Shown here one piece after another: positions 14,706 through 23,815 of a stretch of DNA of 64,000 bases; position 1 is the stretch's first letter; each line of letters starts with the position of its first letter. Source of the stretch: Pyrobaculum islandicum DSM 4184 (GTDB lineage Archaea; Thermoproteota; Thermoprotei; Thermoproteales; Thermoproteaceae); assembly GCF_000015205.1 (NCBI RefSeq), contig NC_008701.1, positions 1,739,436 through 1,803,435 of the forward strand, given 5' to 3'. Position numbers and translations under genes: made by a program. Under the pieces are notes generated by a model that was not told the DNA's origin, searched no databases, and saw only the letters and a program-made list of their open reading frames with translations.

Positions 14706-15928
14706 TCCGGGTTTACTCTACTGAACCGAATTTCTGCCTGCGTCGAGTCTATGTTGGCTGACACCGCGGGGCATCCGCCGGCTTGATGTGGTGGCTCCAG
14801 CGCCGCCACGACCCCCCTTAGTCTGTGGTCTCTGGCCACGTCTGCTAGATATGCCACAAGCCTTATGGCGTCTGCCCTCCTCAGTCTCCTCTCGTCTAGA
14901 CGGCGGTATTTAGCCTCGACGACAATCAAGTTTCTCCCGCTCTCCACAACTATGTCAGGCCTGGGCGCTATCCCTGCGATCCTCCGTATCAGCTTAGACG
15001 TAGGCGCCTTGTTGAAGTACACCCTGCCATCGCCCTCTACGTCTACAGCAATCCCGCCCCTCAGCACTTTCGCGGCGAGCCCATCCCTCTTGAGCGTTCT
15101 CACGGTGAGGGCTAGGACGTAGGTTTCATATAGCTTCGTGCTGGGGATCAAGAAGAACTCGGACCCAACTCTTCTAGCGATGGCGGGTAGATAGAAGTAG
15201 TCACCTGGGTCGAGGTCCTCCACCCAGAGGTGTGGGATCTCCTCTTCGGCGTCTTTATGGAGCACTTTTAAGGCGGACTCCAGCGAGGAGATATAGAGTT
15301 CAAGCGCCTTTCCTACCCCCTCGGGCAAGCCGGACGTGTACCTCAGTGCTCCACGGAGGAATTGGCTCAAGTTGCTTAATGTCAAGAGCACCGAGCTGGC
15401 CAACCAGACGTTGGGCACCGAGATGTTTTTGACAAGGAGCTCTCTGTCTCCTCTGACGATGAGCTTGCCTGAGCTCGCCTCGACGGCGGCCCGGAAGTAC
15501 TTGGGCTCCCGCTGTATCAAGCCTCTGGCCTCCCAGATGATCCTCGTGATGCGGACTATGTTAGGCACGTTCGTGGCGACGAGGCTCTTCGAGAGCAAAT
15601 ATAAAGGGTAGACGTCGCGCAGAACCTCGTCGGTTCTCTCAACCATTCTGTAGTAGCGGCTTACCCTCGGCTTTATCACTAACTCAACCCCGCCTGCGTA
15701 TCTATAAACGCCGACCCAAAAGCCTGTGTGCGCTCTGTCTCCCACAACGTCAGGTCTCGGAGTGTCCAAGGCTATCCCGCCTACTGCCCCCCTTCTGAAA
15801 TAGCCGAGGGTCGCCCGCATGTCAAGCACCGCCTTCTTCAGCTCCTCTACCGATACGCCGGCGTCACATCCCTCGAGCGCCTCGCTTAAGGTCGGCGTCT
15901 CGCCCTCAGTTAAGACGCACCGGCGCAT
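14639..15928 (-). CDS. mcrC: McrC-like endonuclease subunit of a type IV McrBC restriction system
   Basis: The C-terminal domain has a full PD-(D/E)xK site, RPDIVVESGRNLIVVEAKY, with Asp about 325 and E339-A-K341. The N-terminal part has the McrC features GFWVGVYRYAGGVELVIKP and a later helical bundle, and IPSTKLYETYVL lies before the nuclease domain. It starts one base after the stop of the McrB-like gene. McrC supplies the nuclease that McrB, translocating on modified DNA, activates. Length (429 aa) is within the family range. Convergent with 13812-14705 with overlapping 3' ends. Confidence 0.85.
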   Translation of the reverse strand: MRRCVLTEGETPTLSEALEGCDAGVSVEELKKAVLDMRATLGYFRRGAVGGIALDTPRPDVVGDRAHTGFWVGVYRYAGGVELVIKPRVSRYYRMVERTDEVLRDVYPLYLLSKSLVATNVPNIVRITRIIWEARGLIQREPKYFRAAVEASSGKLIVRGDRELLVKNISVPNVWLASSVLLTLSNLSQFLRGALRYTSGLPEGVGKALELYISSLESALKVLHKDAEEEIPHLWVEDLDPGDYFYLPAIARRVGSEFFLIPSTKLYETYVLALTVRTLKRDGLAAKVLRGGIAVDVEGDGRVYFNKAPTSKLIRRIAGIAPRPDIVVESGRNLIVVEAKYRRLDERRLRRADAIRLVAYLADVARDHRLRGVVAALEPPHQAGGCPAVSANIDSTQAEIRFSRVNPDYEKSEEEFIECIRGILSTGQP

Positions 15929-15929
15929 G

Positions 15930-17111
15930 TCACTCAGGCAGCTCTTGGAGTAGTGCGTCAGCGATCTTATACGATATGGAGGCCTTTCCGAAGATCTCCT
16001 GGACTCGCCTGGCGAAGTCGGCGAATAAGGCGCGGGATTTGTCGTTAAACGAAAGCAGTGCCCTGAAGCGTAGCTTGGGGACTGCGGAGGAGAATTGTGA
16101 GAGAACTAGGGAGGAGTAGGCCAAGTCGGCCAGGGCCTCTTCTCTCAAGTCAGACAGAAGGTGTCTCAAACTTACGTAGACCACCAACAGCCGGGCCAAA
16201 TCGGTTAAGACGGAGGGGCCGAGCTCGAGGCCCAAGTCCTTGGCTACGCCCAGCGTCCAAGCGAGCAGTCCGCCGAGACCGAGCTTAGACCAGAGCCCCC
16301 TCACCTCCTCTTTAATCCCCGCGCGGTCGCTGAAGTTGAGCTTGACCAGCGTGGCTATGTCGCCTTCCACGGCGTCGCTGGGAGATAGCTCCTCGATTGC
16401 GCGGTCGACGAAGCGGTCTAGAGCTTCGTCAAGTTTCTTGGCAAACACGCCCCCCTCCTTCGGCGAGATCTCCCGGAGGCTGGGCTCGTAGTCCTCGTAG
16501 AAGGGCAAGACGTAGAGATAGGCGAACCTCCTGAGGAGGGCAAAGCTGAGCTTGAAGAGCTGCGCCCTATCCACGACATTCATAGTGGCGAATAGGCGGA
16601 AGGAGTAGGGCAAGGGCAAGCCCCCCAGCCGCCCCGCCAACTCTCTCAACCTATCGACTACGTCACCAACACCCCCCACGCACTCCTCTACAGCCGCCCT
16701 ATCCTCCAGCTCATGCGCCTTAACCACCGGCACCCTATATCTATACGCCAGGTCAAGCGCCGTGAAAAGATCTCCAAAGATGAGATCCACATTCGCCCTA
16801 TTCAACTCGTCAAACACCACGTGGCACGGCCCCACTCCCCTCAGTAGAGAAACCCACGACCGAAGCACCGCGCAGCCAAACCCACCAAACACCCGCCTAA
16901 GCCCACCACCAGCCCTCTCAAAACGCACCACAAGATCCTCAAACGAAAGGCCATCCCTACCCACCACAAGCACAGGCCCACACCCAGTCATAAACCCCGC
17001 AGACTCAAGCGCAAGCCTAGTCTTACCAACCCCAGGAGCACCCACAAACAACACATTCTTACCAGACACCAACAACAACGACACAAACCCCCTCAACACC
17101 CCCACCACCAC
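15930..17111 (-). CDS. mcrB: McrB-like AAA+ NTPase lacking a separate DNA-recognition domain
   Basis: AAA+ motor of the McrBC system. Walker A is FVGAPGVGKTRLALESA; Walker B is VVFDELNRANVDLIFGDL; the McrB signature follows as FATMNVVDRAQLFKLSFAL with sensor Arg-Arg-Phe (LLRRFAYLYV). I start it at GTG 17111, 24 nt from TTAATATA on the minus strand (17131-17138); the frame is open up to 17234 but that part is low-complexity and precedes the TATA box. With this start the P-loop begins only about 20 residues from the N-terminus, so the N-terminal domain that reads modified cytosine in E. coli McrB is absent. Confidence 0.85.
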   Translation of the reverse strand: MVVGVLRGFVSLLLVSGKNVLFVGAPGVGKTRLALESAGFMTGCGPVLVVGRDGLSFEDLVVRFERAGGGLRRVFGGFGCAVLRSWVSLLRGVGPCHVVFDELNRANVDLIFGDLFTALDLAYRYRVPVVKAHELEDRAAVEECVGGVGDVVDRLRELAGRLGGLPLPYSFRLFATMNVVDRAQLFKLSFALLRRFAYLYVLPFYEDYEPSLREISPKEGGVFAKKLDEALDRFVDRAIEELSPSDAVEGDIATLVKLNFSDRAGIKEEVRGLWSKLGLGGLLAWTLGVAKDLGLELGPSVLTDLARLLVVYVSLRHLLSDLREEALADLAYSSLVLSQFSSAVPKLRFRALLSFNDKSRALFADFARRVQEIFGKASISYKIADALLQELPE

Positions 17112-17532
17112 ACAAACCAACAACCACCCATATATTAACATAGACCCCCAAAACACCCCCCAGAAGCCGCCGAACCACCGCGCCGAACACCCCCACACAG
17201 AAAGGTGCGGCCAGGCGAGAGCCGCCCAGACCACCGGCCAACGCCATCAAAGGCCGTCCACGCCCCGACACACGGGGGGATCCACCATGTAAGGAGCGCA
17301 GAAGAGCAGTGTATAAACGTAAAGGTGGGTGGGAAACCGAACGCCGGCTTGAGAAAGGGCTATGAAAAAACATAAAGCTGAAGTAATAGAAAACCAAGCA
17401 TTAGTAGACAATGAAACACAGTACAAACTTGATAATCAAGATAAAGTCATATAGCTACACATGCCAATTTCTAAAAGTCACAAATTTCGTCGGCTCACCG
17501 TAAGTCAAGCACATGTGAATCATCGTGTAGTT
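17112..17532. other. intergenic region between mcrB promoter and CRISPR trailer end
   Basis: Contains the mcrB TATA box (17131-17138), then a GC-rich part to about 17300 with no convincing ORF, then an AT-rich part up to the first decayed repeat at 17533. No cas gene, tRNA or further repeat copy was recognised here. Confidence 0.5.
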
Positions 17533-20021
17533 GTTTCTTATCTTTTCTTTTGATTTCTGGTTCTTTCTGTTCCGCCGCGTTATGACCAAGATATTGTACC
17601 AGATGTTTCTACTATACTTTTGATTTCTGGCATCCCGCCGGCTGAGGTTAAACCGCAACCTGCGCTTGTCTATGCGCTTGAGTTTCTACTATCTTTTGAT
17701 TTCTGGCCCAGGCGGAGGCCGTGAGCGCAGTCCTCATGCCACGCGTTTGAGGTTTCTACTATCTTTTGATTTCTGGATCGTAGAGATAAGTGCGGCACTA
17801 GAAGATGCAATGATGCTGTTGTTTCTACTATCTTTTGATTTCTGGGTCTGAACAGGGTCTTCGTGGTGGTGCCCCGCCACATAGCTGTTTCTACTATCTT
17901 TTGATTTCTGGCAGAGCCGCCGGGGACTGCCCCCCCCCGGCGACCACTCGAAGAGGCCGTTTCTACTATCTTTTGATTTCTGGCCTGGACGTCATATACA
18001 TGTGCCAGGGAGGGAGAGTATACGGTTTCTACTATCTTTTGATTTCTGGGCACCTCCTGCGGTGGGCGGTTAAGCGGTTGCAGAAAGACAAGTTTCTACT
18101 ATCTTTTGATTTCTGGACAGCCCGGCGTGCCCCAGTCTTTGTCGACGCAGACTACCGCGTTTCTACTATCTTTTGATTTCTGGAGTGCGGCTCCCAAGTC
18201 CACGGGTCGCGGTACATGTTGCCGAAGGTTTCTACTATCTTTTGATTTCTGGTGCCATGGGGGGACAGTCGTCGTCCTCTTCACGTCTGATGGATATGTT
18301 TCTACTATCTTTTGATTTCTGGTCGACGACATCCGCCACAGCGACGGTGGCGGTTAGGGGCATACAGTTTCTACTATCTTTTGATTTCTGGGCCACTTAC
18401 AGGCGTGATTATTGCGAAAGCGCCTAGGTGGTCTAGGTTTCTACTATCTTTTGATTTCTGGGAAAAATTGGTAGTGAAGGGGAGGATGGCCAAAGAGCTT
18501 ATGGTTTCTACTATCTTTTGATTTCTGGGGCAGTAGTGAAAACCAGGGGTTAATAAACGTTTCGCCCTTGAGGTTTCTACTATCTTTTGATTTCTGGGGT
18601 CTTGGGGAGCGGCACAGCGGCCAACTCCGCCAAGGCCCCCACGTTTCTACTATCTTTTGATTTCTGGCCTCATCTCCCGCAGGGCGTGGTACCTCGCGAT
18701 GGCGGTGACTAGGTTTCTACTATCTTTTGATTTCTGGCTGTTGACCTTCCCGCTGTCTAGAAATGAGTACGAGGGCCTGTTTCTACTATCTTTTGATTTC
18801 TGGCAATCACTGAGCTGACGACTGAGTAATCGCGGAGATAACATTGTTTCTACTATCTTTTGATTTCTGGCGTTATCCGAAAGGAGGATGCTGTAAAAGT
18901 AGCGCGGTATCTTGTTTCTACTATCTTTTGATTTCTGGAGCTATATTCCTACTAGTTGAAGCGCGTAAACTCATTAAGAGTGTGGTTTCTACTATCTTTT
19001 GATTTCTGGACCAACTATCCTTATCGGCTGTCCCACGGCGTACCTCGGCTCGTTTCTACTATCTTTTGATTTCTGGATGCAGTACCTCGAGACTACGCCG
19101 CGTGTCTCGCCGTGATTAAGGTTTCTACTATCTTTTGATTTCTGGCTTTGCCACTGCTTCAAATATCACCTTTGGCAAGCCTCTGTTTCTACTATCTTTT
19201 GATTTCTGGGCGGACATAGTCGAGCCAGACGAGCGTAACTCGATAACGTTTCTACTATCTTTTGATTTCTGGCCACGTGATTATTACACCGAGGATTTAG
19301 CAATGATGTTACGGTTTCTACTATCTTTTGATTTCTGGGCCTGGCAACAGAAGTGGCCCCCGTAGTCGGGAAAGTGCTGTTTCTACTATCTTTTGATTTC
19401 TGGGTGACAGCTGTGACCCAGCCGCTTGCCCACGTGCCCTGTAAGAAGTTTCTACTATCTTTTGATTTCTGGTCGTGGAACGTGTCGAAGCTAGGTGAAC
19501 ATGCCCTGTAGAGATGTTTCTACTATCTTTTGATTTCTGGGTAGTCAACTGGCTCAGAGGCCTCATTTAAGCCCAACTTAGTCCTGTTTCTACTATCTTT
19601 TGATTTCTGGTACATCTGGCGCGCACGCTGTTGCCGGGGCTGTACATTATGCAAGTTTCTACTATCTTTTGATTTCTGGTCTAAACTCTACGCTCATGCC
19701 ACCTCCTCGGGTTTGTTTTTCAGTAGGTTTCTACTATCTTTTGATTTCTGGCTGGCATAAAGTTCAACTGAACGGGGGCCATTGGGTAATCGTTTCTACT
19801 ATCTTTTGATTTCTGGTCAGGACTGGGACAGGGCCCAGGCACCGACGCAGGCCAGGGCCCGTTTCTACTATCTTTTGATTTCTGGGCCGATCTTCTACGC
19901 CGTCTTACCCCAAGCCGATGTTGGAGCTGGTTTCTACTATCTTTTGATTTCTGGCGCGCGTAGTCCACGTAGCCGAAGAAGTCGTACATGTGGGGAGTTT
20001 CTACTATCTTTTGATTTCTGG
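17533..20021 (-). CRISPR. CRISPR array: 35 identical 25-nt repeats, 34 spacers, two decayed trailer repeats
   Basis: On the plus strand each repeat begins GTTTCTAC and ends GATTTCTGG (25 nt). The first perfect copy is at 17682-17706 and the last at 19997-20021; by my count there are 35 perfect copies, and the 34 spacers between them are 38-47 nt. Two degenerate copies lie outside: 17605-17630 (one inserted A) and 17533-17560 (several changes). Decay at the low-coordinate end, together with the minus-strand repeat ending in AGAAAC (the usual crRNA 5' handle type), indicates transcription on the minus strand with the leader at 20022 and above. Many short frames across the array only translate the repeat and are not genes. 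Confidence 0.97.
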
Positions 20022-20277
20022 GGCTTGTATTTTCGGATCTTTTGGGTTTTTAAGTTTTTTCGTGGTTTTTTGTTCCCTCGGCGGTCGCTTTTCCACCGCC
20101 CTTTACATTCATACATTCTCCTGTCTGAGAGACGGCGTGCGCCATTCTTCGCCTTTACGATCGTGACAACGCCTCAGAGACGGCGTGACCCAGCGCCGTT
20201 CTTCGCGTTTGACTGTCAAGCCTCTTGTCTGAAGTATATTGCGTCCTTTACCGACATATATGGGAATGTTTTAATGT
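20022..20277 (-). promoter_or_regulatory. CRISPR leader with a duplicated motif
   Basis: This AT-rich, non-coding stretch abuts the last intact repeat and on the minus strand would precede the array. It carries a tandem motif: AGAGACGGCGTG followed by CCATTCTTCGC-TTT (from about 20128), and about 45 bp on, AGAGACGGCGTG followed by CCGTTCTTCGC-TTT (from about 20176). Leaders carry the promoter and the sites used by the adaptation proteins, so the duplicated motif may be a regulator or integrase site. The exact promoter was not resolved. Confidence 0.65.
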
Positions 20278-20295
20278 GTGGGTTTTGTGGCTGGT

Positions 20296-20661
20296 GTGTA
20301 TCTCTACTTTGGCCGTGTGAAGATAGGCCCTCTCGTTGGCTACTTGTGGCTTTTGGGCAGGCGGCTGTACCTCAAGCTGGGCTGGCGCCCTCGCGACACT
20401 GTCTACCTCGGCTCTGTGGACGATCTTCTTGGCGTCGCCGTGAGGGTTAGGCGTCTCGTCCCGAGGCCCCTCCCCGTTAGGCAACTCGTCGCTGCGCTGG
20501 TGGACGCCCTCAGGAAGGCCTACTACGTGGCGAGCCGTTGCCGGGACTCGCCGCGTTGGAAGATACGCGCCTGGGAGGCGGCAATGGCCATAGAATACGC
20601 CGCCACCGCCCTCGCCATGTACTGGCCAAGCGCGGCTAAGAAGATACTAGACGACGGCTAG
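20296..20661 (+). CDS. hypothetical protein (121 aa) next to the CRISPR leader
   Basis: I choose GTG 20296 (MYLYFGRVKIGPL) because the TATA-like GTTTTAAT, centred near 20271, lies 25 nt upstream; the frame opens at 20278. The protein has an N-terminal hydrophobic/basic stretch (LVGYLWLLGRRLYLKLGW), then helices rich in Arg, Lys and Ala, ending with WEAAMAIEYAATALAMYW. It might be a membrane-associated or HEPN-like helical protein. It reads away from the array. No family recognised. Confidence 0.55.
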   Translation: MYLYFGRVKIGPLVGYLWLLGRRLYLKLGWRPRDTVYLGSVDDLLGVAVRVRRLVPRPLPVRQLVAALVDALRKAYYVASRCRDSPRWKIRAWEAAMAIEYAATALAMYWPSAAKKILDDG

Positions 20662-20894
20662 GCGTGGGGGGCTTGGGGAGGGGGGTCGTGGGTGGGCTTT
20701 GGCCGCTGTGATGGCTCTAGTGGGGGGTTGTGGTGGTGCGTGGAGGTGGCGGCTCTTTTAGCGGTTGGCTGTATCACGTAAGCGGTTGTGTGGCGTGTCT
20801 TGGTTCCCGAATTTCTGAGGGGTGGAAGCATTACCTGTGCTGTATGGAGGGCGTGGTATCTAGGGGGGCTGTTCAGTGTTTTACAGCTGTCCTG

Positions 20895-22019
20895 CTAGGT
20901 GGCGGGTTGCGTGGCGCTTGGCGTCGTGGGGCTTTTGGCGTATTTGGCGAGGATTTCGGCGGGGGGCGTGAGCATGATGTCTTCGGTGGTGGCTAGGTCC
21001 TGTGCCATTTTTCTTATGTTTATTTCGGCGGCGGCTGTGGCGCCGTGTTTGTCGCGGTGGATGTAGTATGTTTTGACTCCGGCGGCGCGGTCCCAGAGGG
21101 CTGAGACGAGGAGTGGGTTGTGGGTGGCGAGCACCACGTGGACGGTGGAGGTGGCCTGGGCTATGTGGTCGGCGAGCAGATCCAGGAGGAGGGGGAATAT
21201 GTGCGCCTCGGGCTCCTCCAGCGCGACGACGAGGCGCCCCTCTAGGCCGTAGAGCTTGGCGTAGCTGGCGGCGGACCTCAGGGCGGCTAGGTAATACACC
21301 AACCGGAATAGGGTCTCGGATACGGAGGGCGACGTCACCTCGTAGTCGTAGTCGTAGATGGCGATGGCGCCCTCCTTGGACACCTTGAGCTCTATCTTCT
21401 CGCCGAGCCTTTCCGAAAGCGCCTCGTTGATCTCCCTCACGACGTCTGGGGTGTATCTGATGACTCGGCGTATGTTCCAGCCCAGGTCGCTTAGGATGTT
21501 GCGGGGGGTGAACCTGCCCTGGGTGGTTAGGTAGTCGTAGAAGCCGCAGTGGCCCTGTCGGCACCCCGTGGCCGGCAGGCCGTATCTGTCGTATCCGTAG
21601 AGGCGGGTCTCCACGAGGATGTCCTGGAGGGGGGCCAGGTCGCCCCCGGCGGTGAGGTACTCCATATTTATCTCGGCTGTCGCGTCTCCTGCCTTCACCT
21701 GTAGCCTTAGGCCTCGCCTGTAGTGGATGGAGACGGAGTATTTGGGCGTCTCCACGGTTGGGGTCTTGGTTAGGTCGTAGTTCCGGAAGAGGGCTCTGGG
21801 CTCTGTGTACCTGGCAACCAGTCCCAACGGCTCCAGGGCGTTTTTATCGCCGCCGTATTCCTCGTCAAGGCGTAGGAGCCTGGCGGGGTAGCCCAAGACG
21901 GCGAGGGCGTCTAGTATGTTTGACTTGCCCCCCGCCGGGGGGCCTATCAGTATGGTGAGGGGGGCTACCTCCAGCTCGGCGTGTGCGACGCTTTTGAAGT
22001 CTCTGATGACCGCCCGCAT
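20895..22019 (-). CDS. AAA-family ATPase (AAA_21-like, 374 aa)
   Basis: Starts with the RecF/SMC-like N-terminal strand MRAVIRDFKSVAHAELEV, then Walker A LIGPPAGGKSNILDAL near residue 25. Walker B is VVALEEPEAHIFPLLLDLL and the switch is VVLATHNPLLVSAL. The middle part contains a Cys pair (GCRQGHCGFYDY). It stands alone: downstream on its strand is low-complexity sequence, upstream is a broken winged-helix gene. This type is common in archaeal defence islands, but I see no effector partner, so function remains open. Confidence 0.8.
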   Translation of the reverse strand: MRAVIRDFKSVAHAELEVAPLTILIGPPAGGKSNILDALAVLGYPARLLRLDEEYGGDKNALEPLGLVARYTEPRALFRNYDLTKTPTVETPKYSVSIHYRRGLRLQVKAGDATAEINMEYLTAGGDLAPLQDILVETRLYGYDRYGLPATGCRQGHCGFYDYLTTQGRFTPRNILSDLGWNIRRVIRYTPDVVREINEALSERLGEKIELKVSKEGAIAIYDYDYEVTSPSVSETLFRLVYYLAALRSAASYAKLYGLEGRLVVALEEPEAHIFPLLLDLLADHIAQATSTVHVVLATHNPLLVSALWDRAAGVKTYYIHRDKHGATAAAEINIRKMAQDLATTEDIMLTPPAEILAKYAKSPTTPSATQPAT

Positions 22020-22091
22020 GTCTCTCCCGCCGCCCCGGTTTTTATATGAATCTCGGCGCCGTGGGGCGGCTGCCGGCCTCCGGCGGCTTCT

Positions 22092-22323
22092 CTAGGGGTT
22101 CTGCCCCCTTTCCTGCCTTAGGAGGTGTCTGCCCTTTCTGGTGAGGCGGTAGTAGACGTGGCGTTTCTGCACCTCGTGGCTTGTGGCGGTCCGTTTGTGG
22201 GTTTTGCCGCTCTGCCCGCTCGACGAGACCCATGGCCTCCAGCTTTTCCAAGATCTGGAGTCTGTAGGGGAGGTCTGTGTTTACCGCGGGCTTGAGGTGG
22301 CGGAGGACGGCCAGCTTCTCCAC
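22092..22323 (-). pseudogene. winged-helix regulator remnant with a frameshift
   Basis: GTG 22323 opens a frame reading VLRHLKPAVNTDLPYRLQIL and EKLEAMGLVERAER, the helices of a winged-helix domain. The expected wing and last helix continue in another frame as THKRTATSHEVQKRHVYYRL and TRKGRHLLRQERGQNP, ending at TAG 22092-22094. A single-base shift around 22185-22200 joins the two into one normal 76-residue winged-helix protein. No TATA box is seen upstream. It is a broken gene or a sequencing error. Confidence 0.55.
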
Positions 22324-22407
22324 TGGTGGTGGCCGGCTTGTACAGGTTGCCTCCCGCGTCGCGCCGCGCTGGGGGGTTGGCTTGGGCCGCCGGGGGGTTG
22401 GGTGTGT

Positions 22408-22785
22408 TTACTCTAGTTCGCGGGGGCCTTGGGCTTTTTCGAGTTTGCCCTGGAGTAGGGCTTGGAGTGCCTCTTCTATGGGTATTAGGCCTCTTCTCGG
22501 CGGGTAGTAGTACACCTCTATGCCGGCGGCTTGTAGGTGTCTATATGCGCCGTGGCCTACCGAGAGGGCTACTACGGCTTGGACGCCTCTTGCCTTGAGC
22601 ATCTCCACCACGGCTCTCCCGCGGCCGCCGCCTTCTTGGCCCGGCGGGTGGGGGTTCTGGAGCACCTCGACTATTTCGTATCTGCCGGCTTCGGTTCTGG
22701 CTATTACGAATTTTGCCGCCATGCCGAAGTGTGGAGACATGTAGTACTTACCTCCCGACTCTACGGCTGGAACAGCCACTAGCAT
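22408..22785 (-). CDS. NifX/NafY-like (dinitrogenase Fe-Mo cofactor-type) domain protein (125 aa)
   Basis: Single domain of the RNase H-like Nitro_FeMo-Co family: MLVAVPAVESGGKYYMSPHFGMAAKFVIAR at the N-terminus (a conserved S-P-H-F-G), then RGRAVVEMLKARGVQAVVAL, and GHGAYRHLQAAGIEVYY. Such proteins in non-fixing archaea bind metal clusters or act in molybdoenzyme maturation; the exact role is unknown. ATG 22785 lies 24 nt from the TATA GTTTTTAAAC (22804-22813), so it is preferred over the frame start at 22815. Single-gene unit. Confidence 0.8.
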   Translation of the reverse strand: MLVAVPAVESGGKYYMSPHFGMAAKFVIARTEAGRYEIVEVLQNPHPPGQEGGGRGRAVVEMLKARGVQAVVALSVGHGAYRHLQAAGIEVYYYPPRRGLIPIEEALQALLQGKLEKAQGPRELE

Positions 22786-23002
22786 GGCGGACTGTCTGGC
22801 CGGGTTTTTAAACACTGCCGCCGGGGGCCAAGGGGTGGTAGAGAGGAGGTGGTTTATGTTGTTGCCTGAGGGGGTTCTGAGGTCTGTGGGGGTGGTGGCT
22901 TGGTGATGGGTCTGGGGCGGCCTGCGGTCTCTAACGTGTGGGTGGTGTATGAGAGGGTGGCTTTCGGCTGGTGAGTTTTTAAGCTGTTGGTGTCTTTGGG
23001 TT

Positions 23003-23731
23003 GTGATTGTGGTAGTTTTTGGGCCTGCTGGTAGTGGGAAGACTACGTTAGTTGGGGAGTTTGGGAGGTATCTGTCGGAGCAGGAGTTTAGCGTGGCTTA
23101 TGTAAATCTGGACTGTGCTGTTGAGTCTCTGCCCTATAGGCCGAATTTCGACGTGAGGAACTACTTTACTCTTGTAGACATAATGAGGAGGTTTGGCCTT
23201 GGGCCTAATGGGGCTTTGGTGAAGAGTATGGAGCTCCTCCTAGACCTCGTTGGCGAGGTCTCTTCTAAGTTGGAGAAGCTCGGCTTGTTATACGACTATG
23301 TATTTGTCGACACGCCTGGCCAGCTCGAGCTTACGTTGTTTCACGACGCCGTGGTGAAGCTCGTCGAGTCTTTCGCCAGGAGGGGTCTTGCGTTGTTTTT
23401 GACGCCGGCGGATATGCTCAAGAGGCCTAGAGATTTAGTCTTTCTCAACCTCATGGCGCTGGCAGTTAGAGTGAGGTTTGAGATCCCGCTTGTCACGGTC
23501 TTGACGAAGGCCGATTTGTTAGATAGAGAGTTTGTAGAGAGGCTACGCGCCAGGGTTGCGCAGGGGCTTGGCGGGCTTGAGGAAGACCTCGTGGCTGAGC
23601 TAGCCTCTATTGTAGATAGGCTTGAAAAGAAGCAGAGGCTTATCAAAGTCTCTGCCATAACTAGAGAGGGTTTTGACGACTTGCAGACAATTCTACACGA
23701 GGTCTTCTGTACCTGCGGCGAGTTGACTTAA
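23003..23731 (+). CDS. GPN-loop GTPase
   Basis: P-loop GTPase of the GPN family, involved in assembly of RNA polymerase in eukaryotes and of unclear role in archaea. Motifs: Walker A FGPAGSGKTTLVGEFG at the N-terminus, YVNLDCAVESLPYRPNFDV (switch I), the diagnostic G-P-N in FGLGPNGALVKSM, G3 FVDTPGQLELTLF and G4 TVLTKADLLD. GTG 23003 (MIVVVFGPAG) is 24 nt from TTTTTAAG (22976-22983) and removes an unlikely 18-residue extension. 242 aa is normal for the family. Confidence 0.92.
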   Translation: MIVVVFGPAGSGKTTLVGEFGRYLSEQEFSVAYVNLDCAVESLPYRPNFDVRNYFTLVDIMRRFGLGPNGALVKSMELLLDLVGEVSSKLEKLGLLYDYVFVDTPGQLELTLFHDAVVKLVESFARRGLALFLTPADMLKRPRDLVFLNLMALAVRVRFEIPLVTVLTKADLLDREFVERLRARVAQGLGGLEEDLVAELASIVDRLEKKQRLIKVSAITREGFDDLQTILHEVFCTCGELT

Positions 23732-23815
23732 TAGCGGTAGATTTATTAGACTGTGGCAATTGGGAACCATGGATAGATTTTGGCCGTCGACAACGGCGTT
23801 GAGACGGCCTAGGTT

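Noticed and set aside
16762-17292. Long plus-strand frame (176 codons) rich in Thr, Pro and Asn
   Set aside because: It is antisense to mcrB and its promoter; composition is typical of a shadow frame.
17666-20050. Many short open frames on both strands across the CRISPR array, with repeated FYYLLISG or RNQKIVET peptides
   Set aside because: They translate the repeat itself in different frames and start or stop within spacers; they are not genes.
20730-20996. Plus-strand frame with Gly-rich sequence downstream of the 20296 gene
   Set aside because: It runs into the antisense of the ATPase gene and its composition is that of a GT-rich intergenic region.
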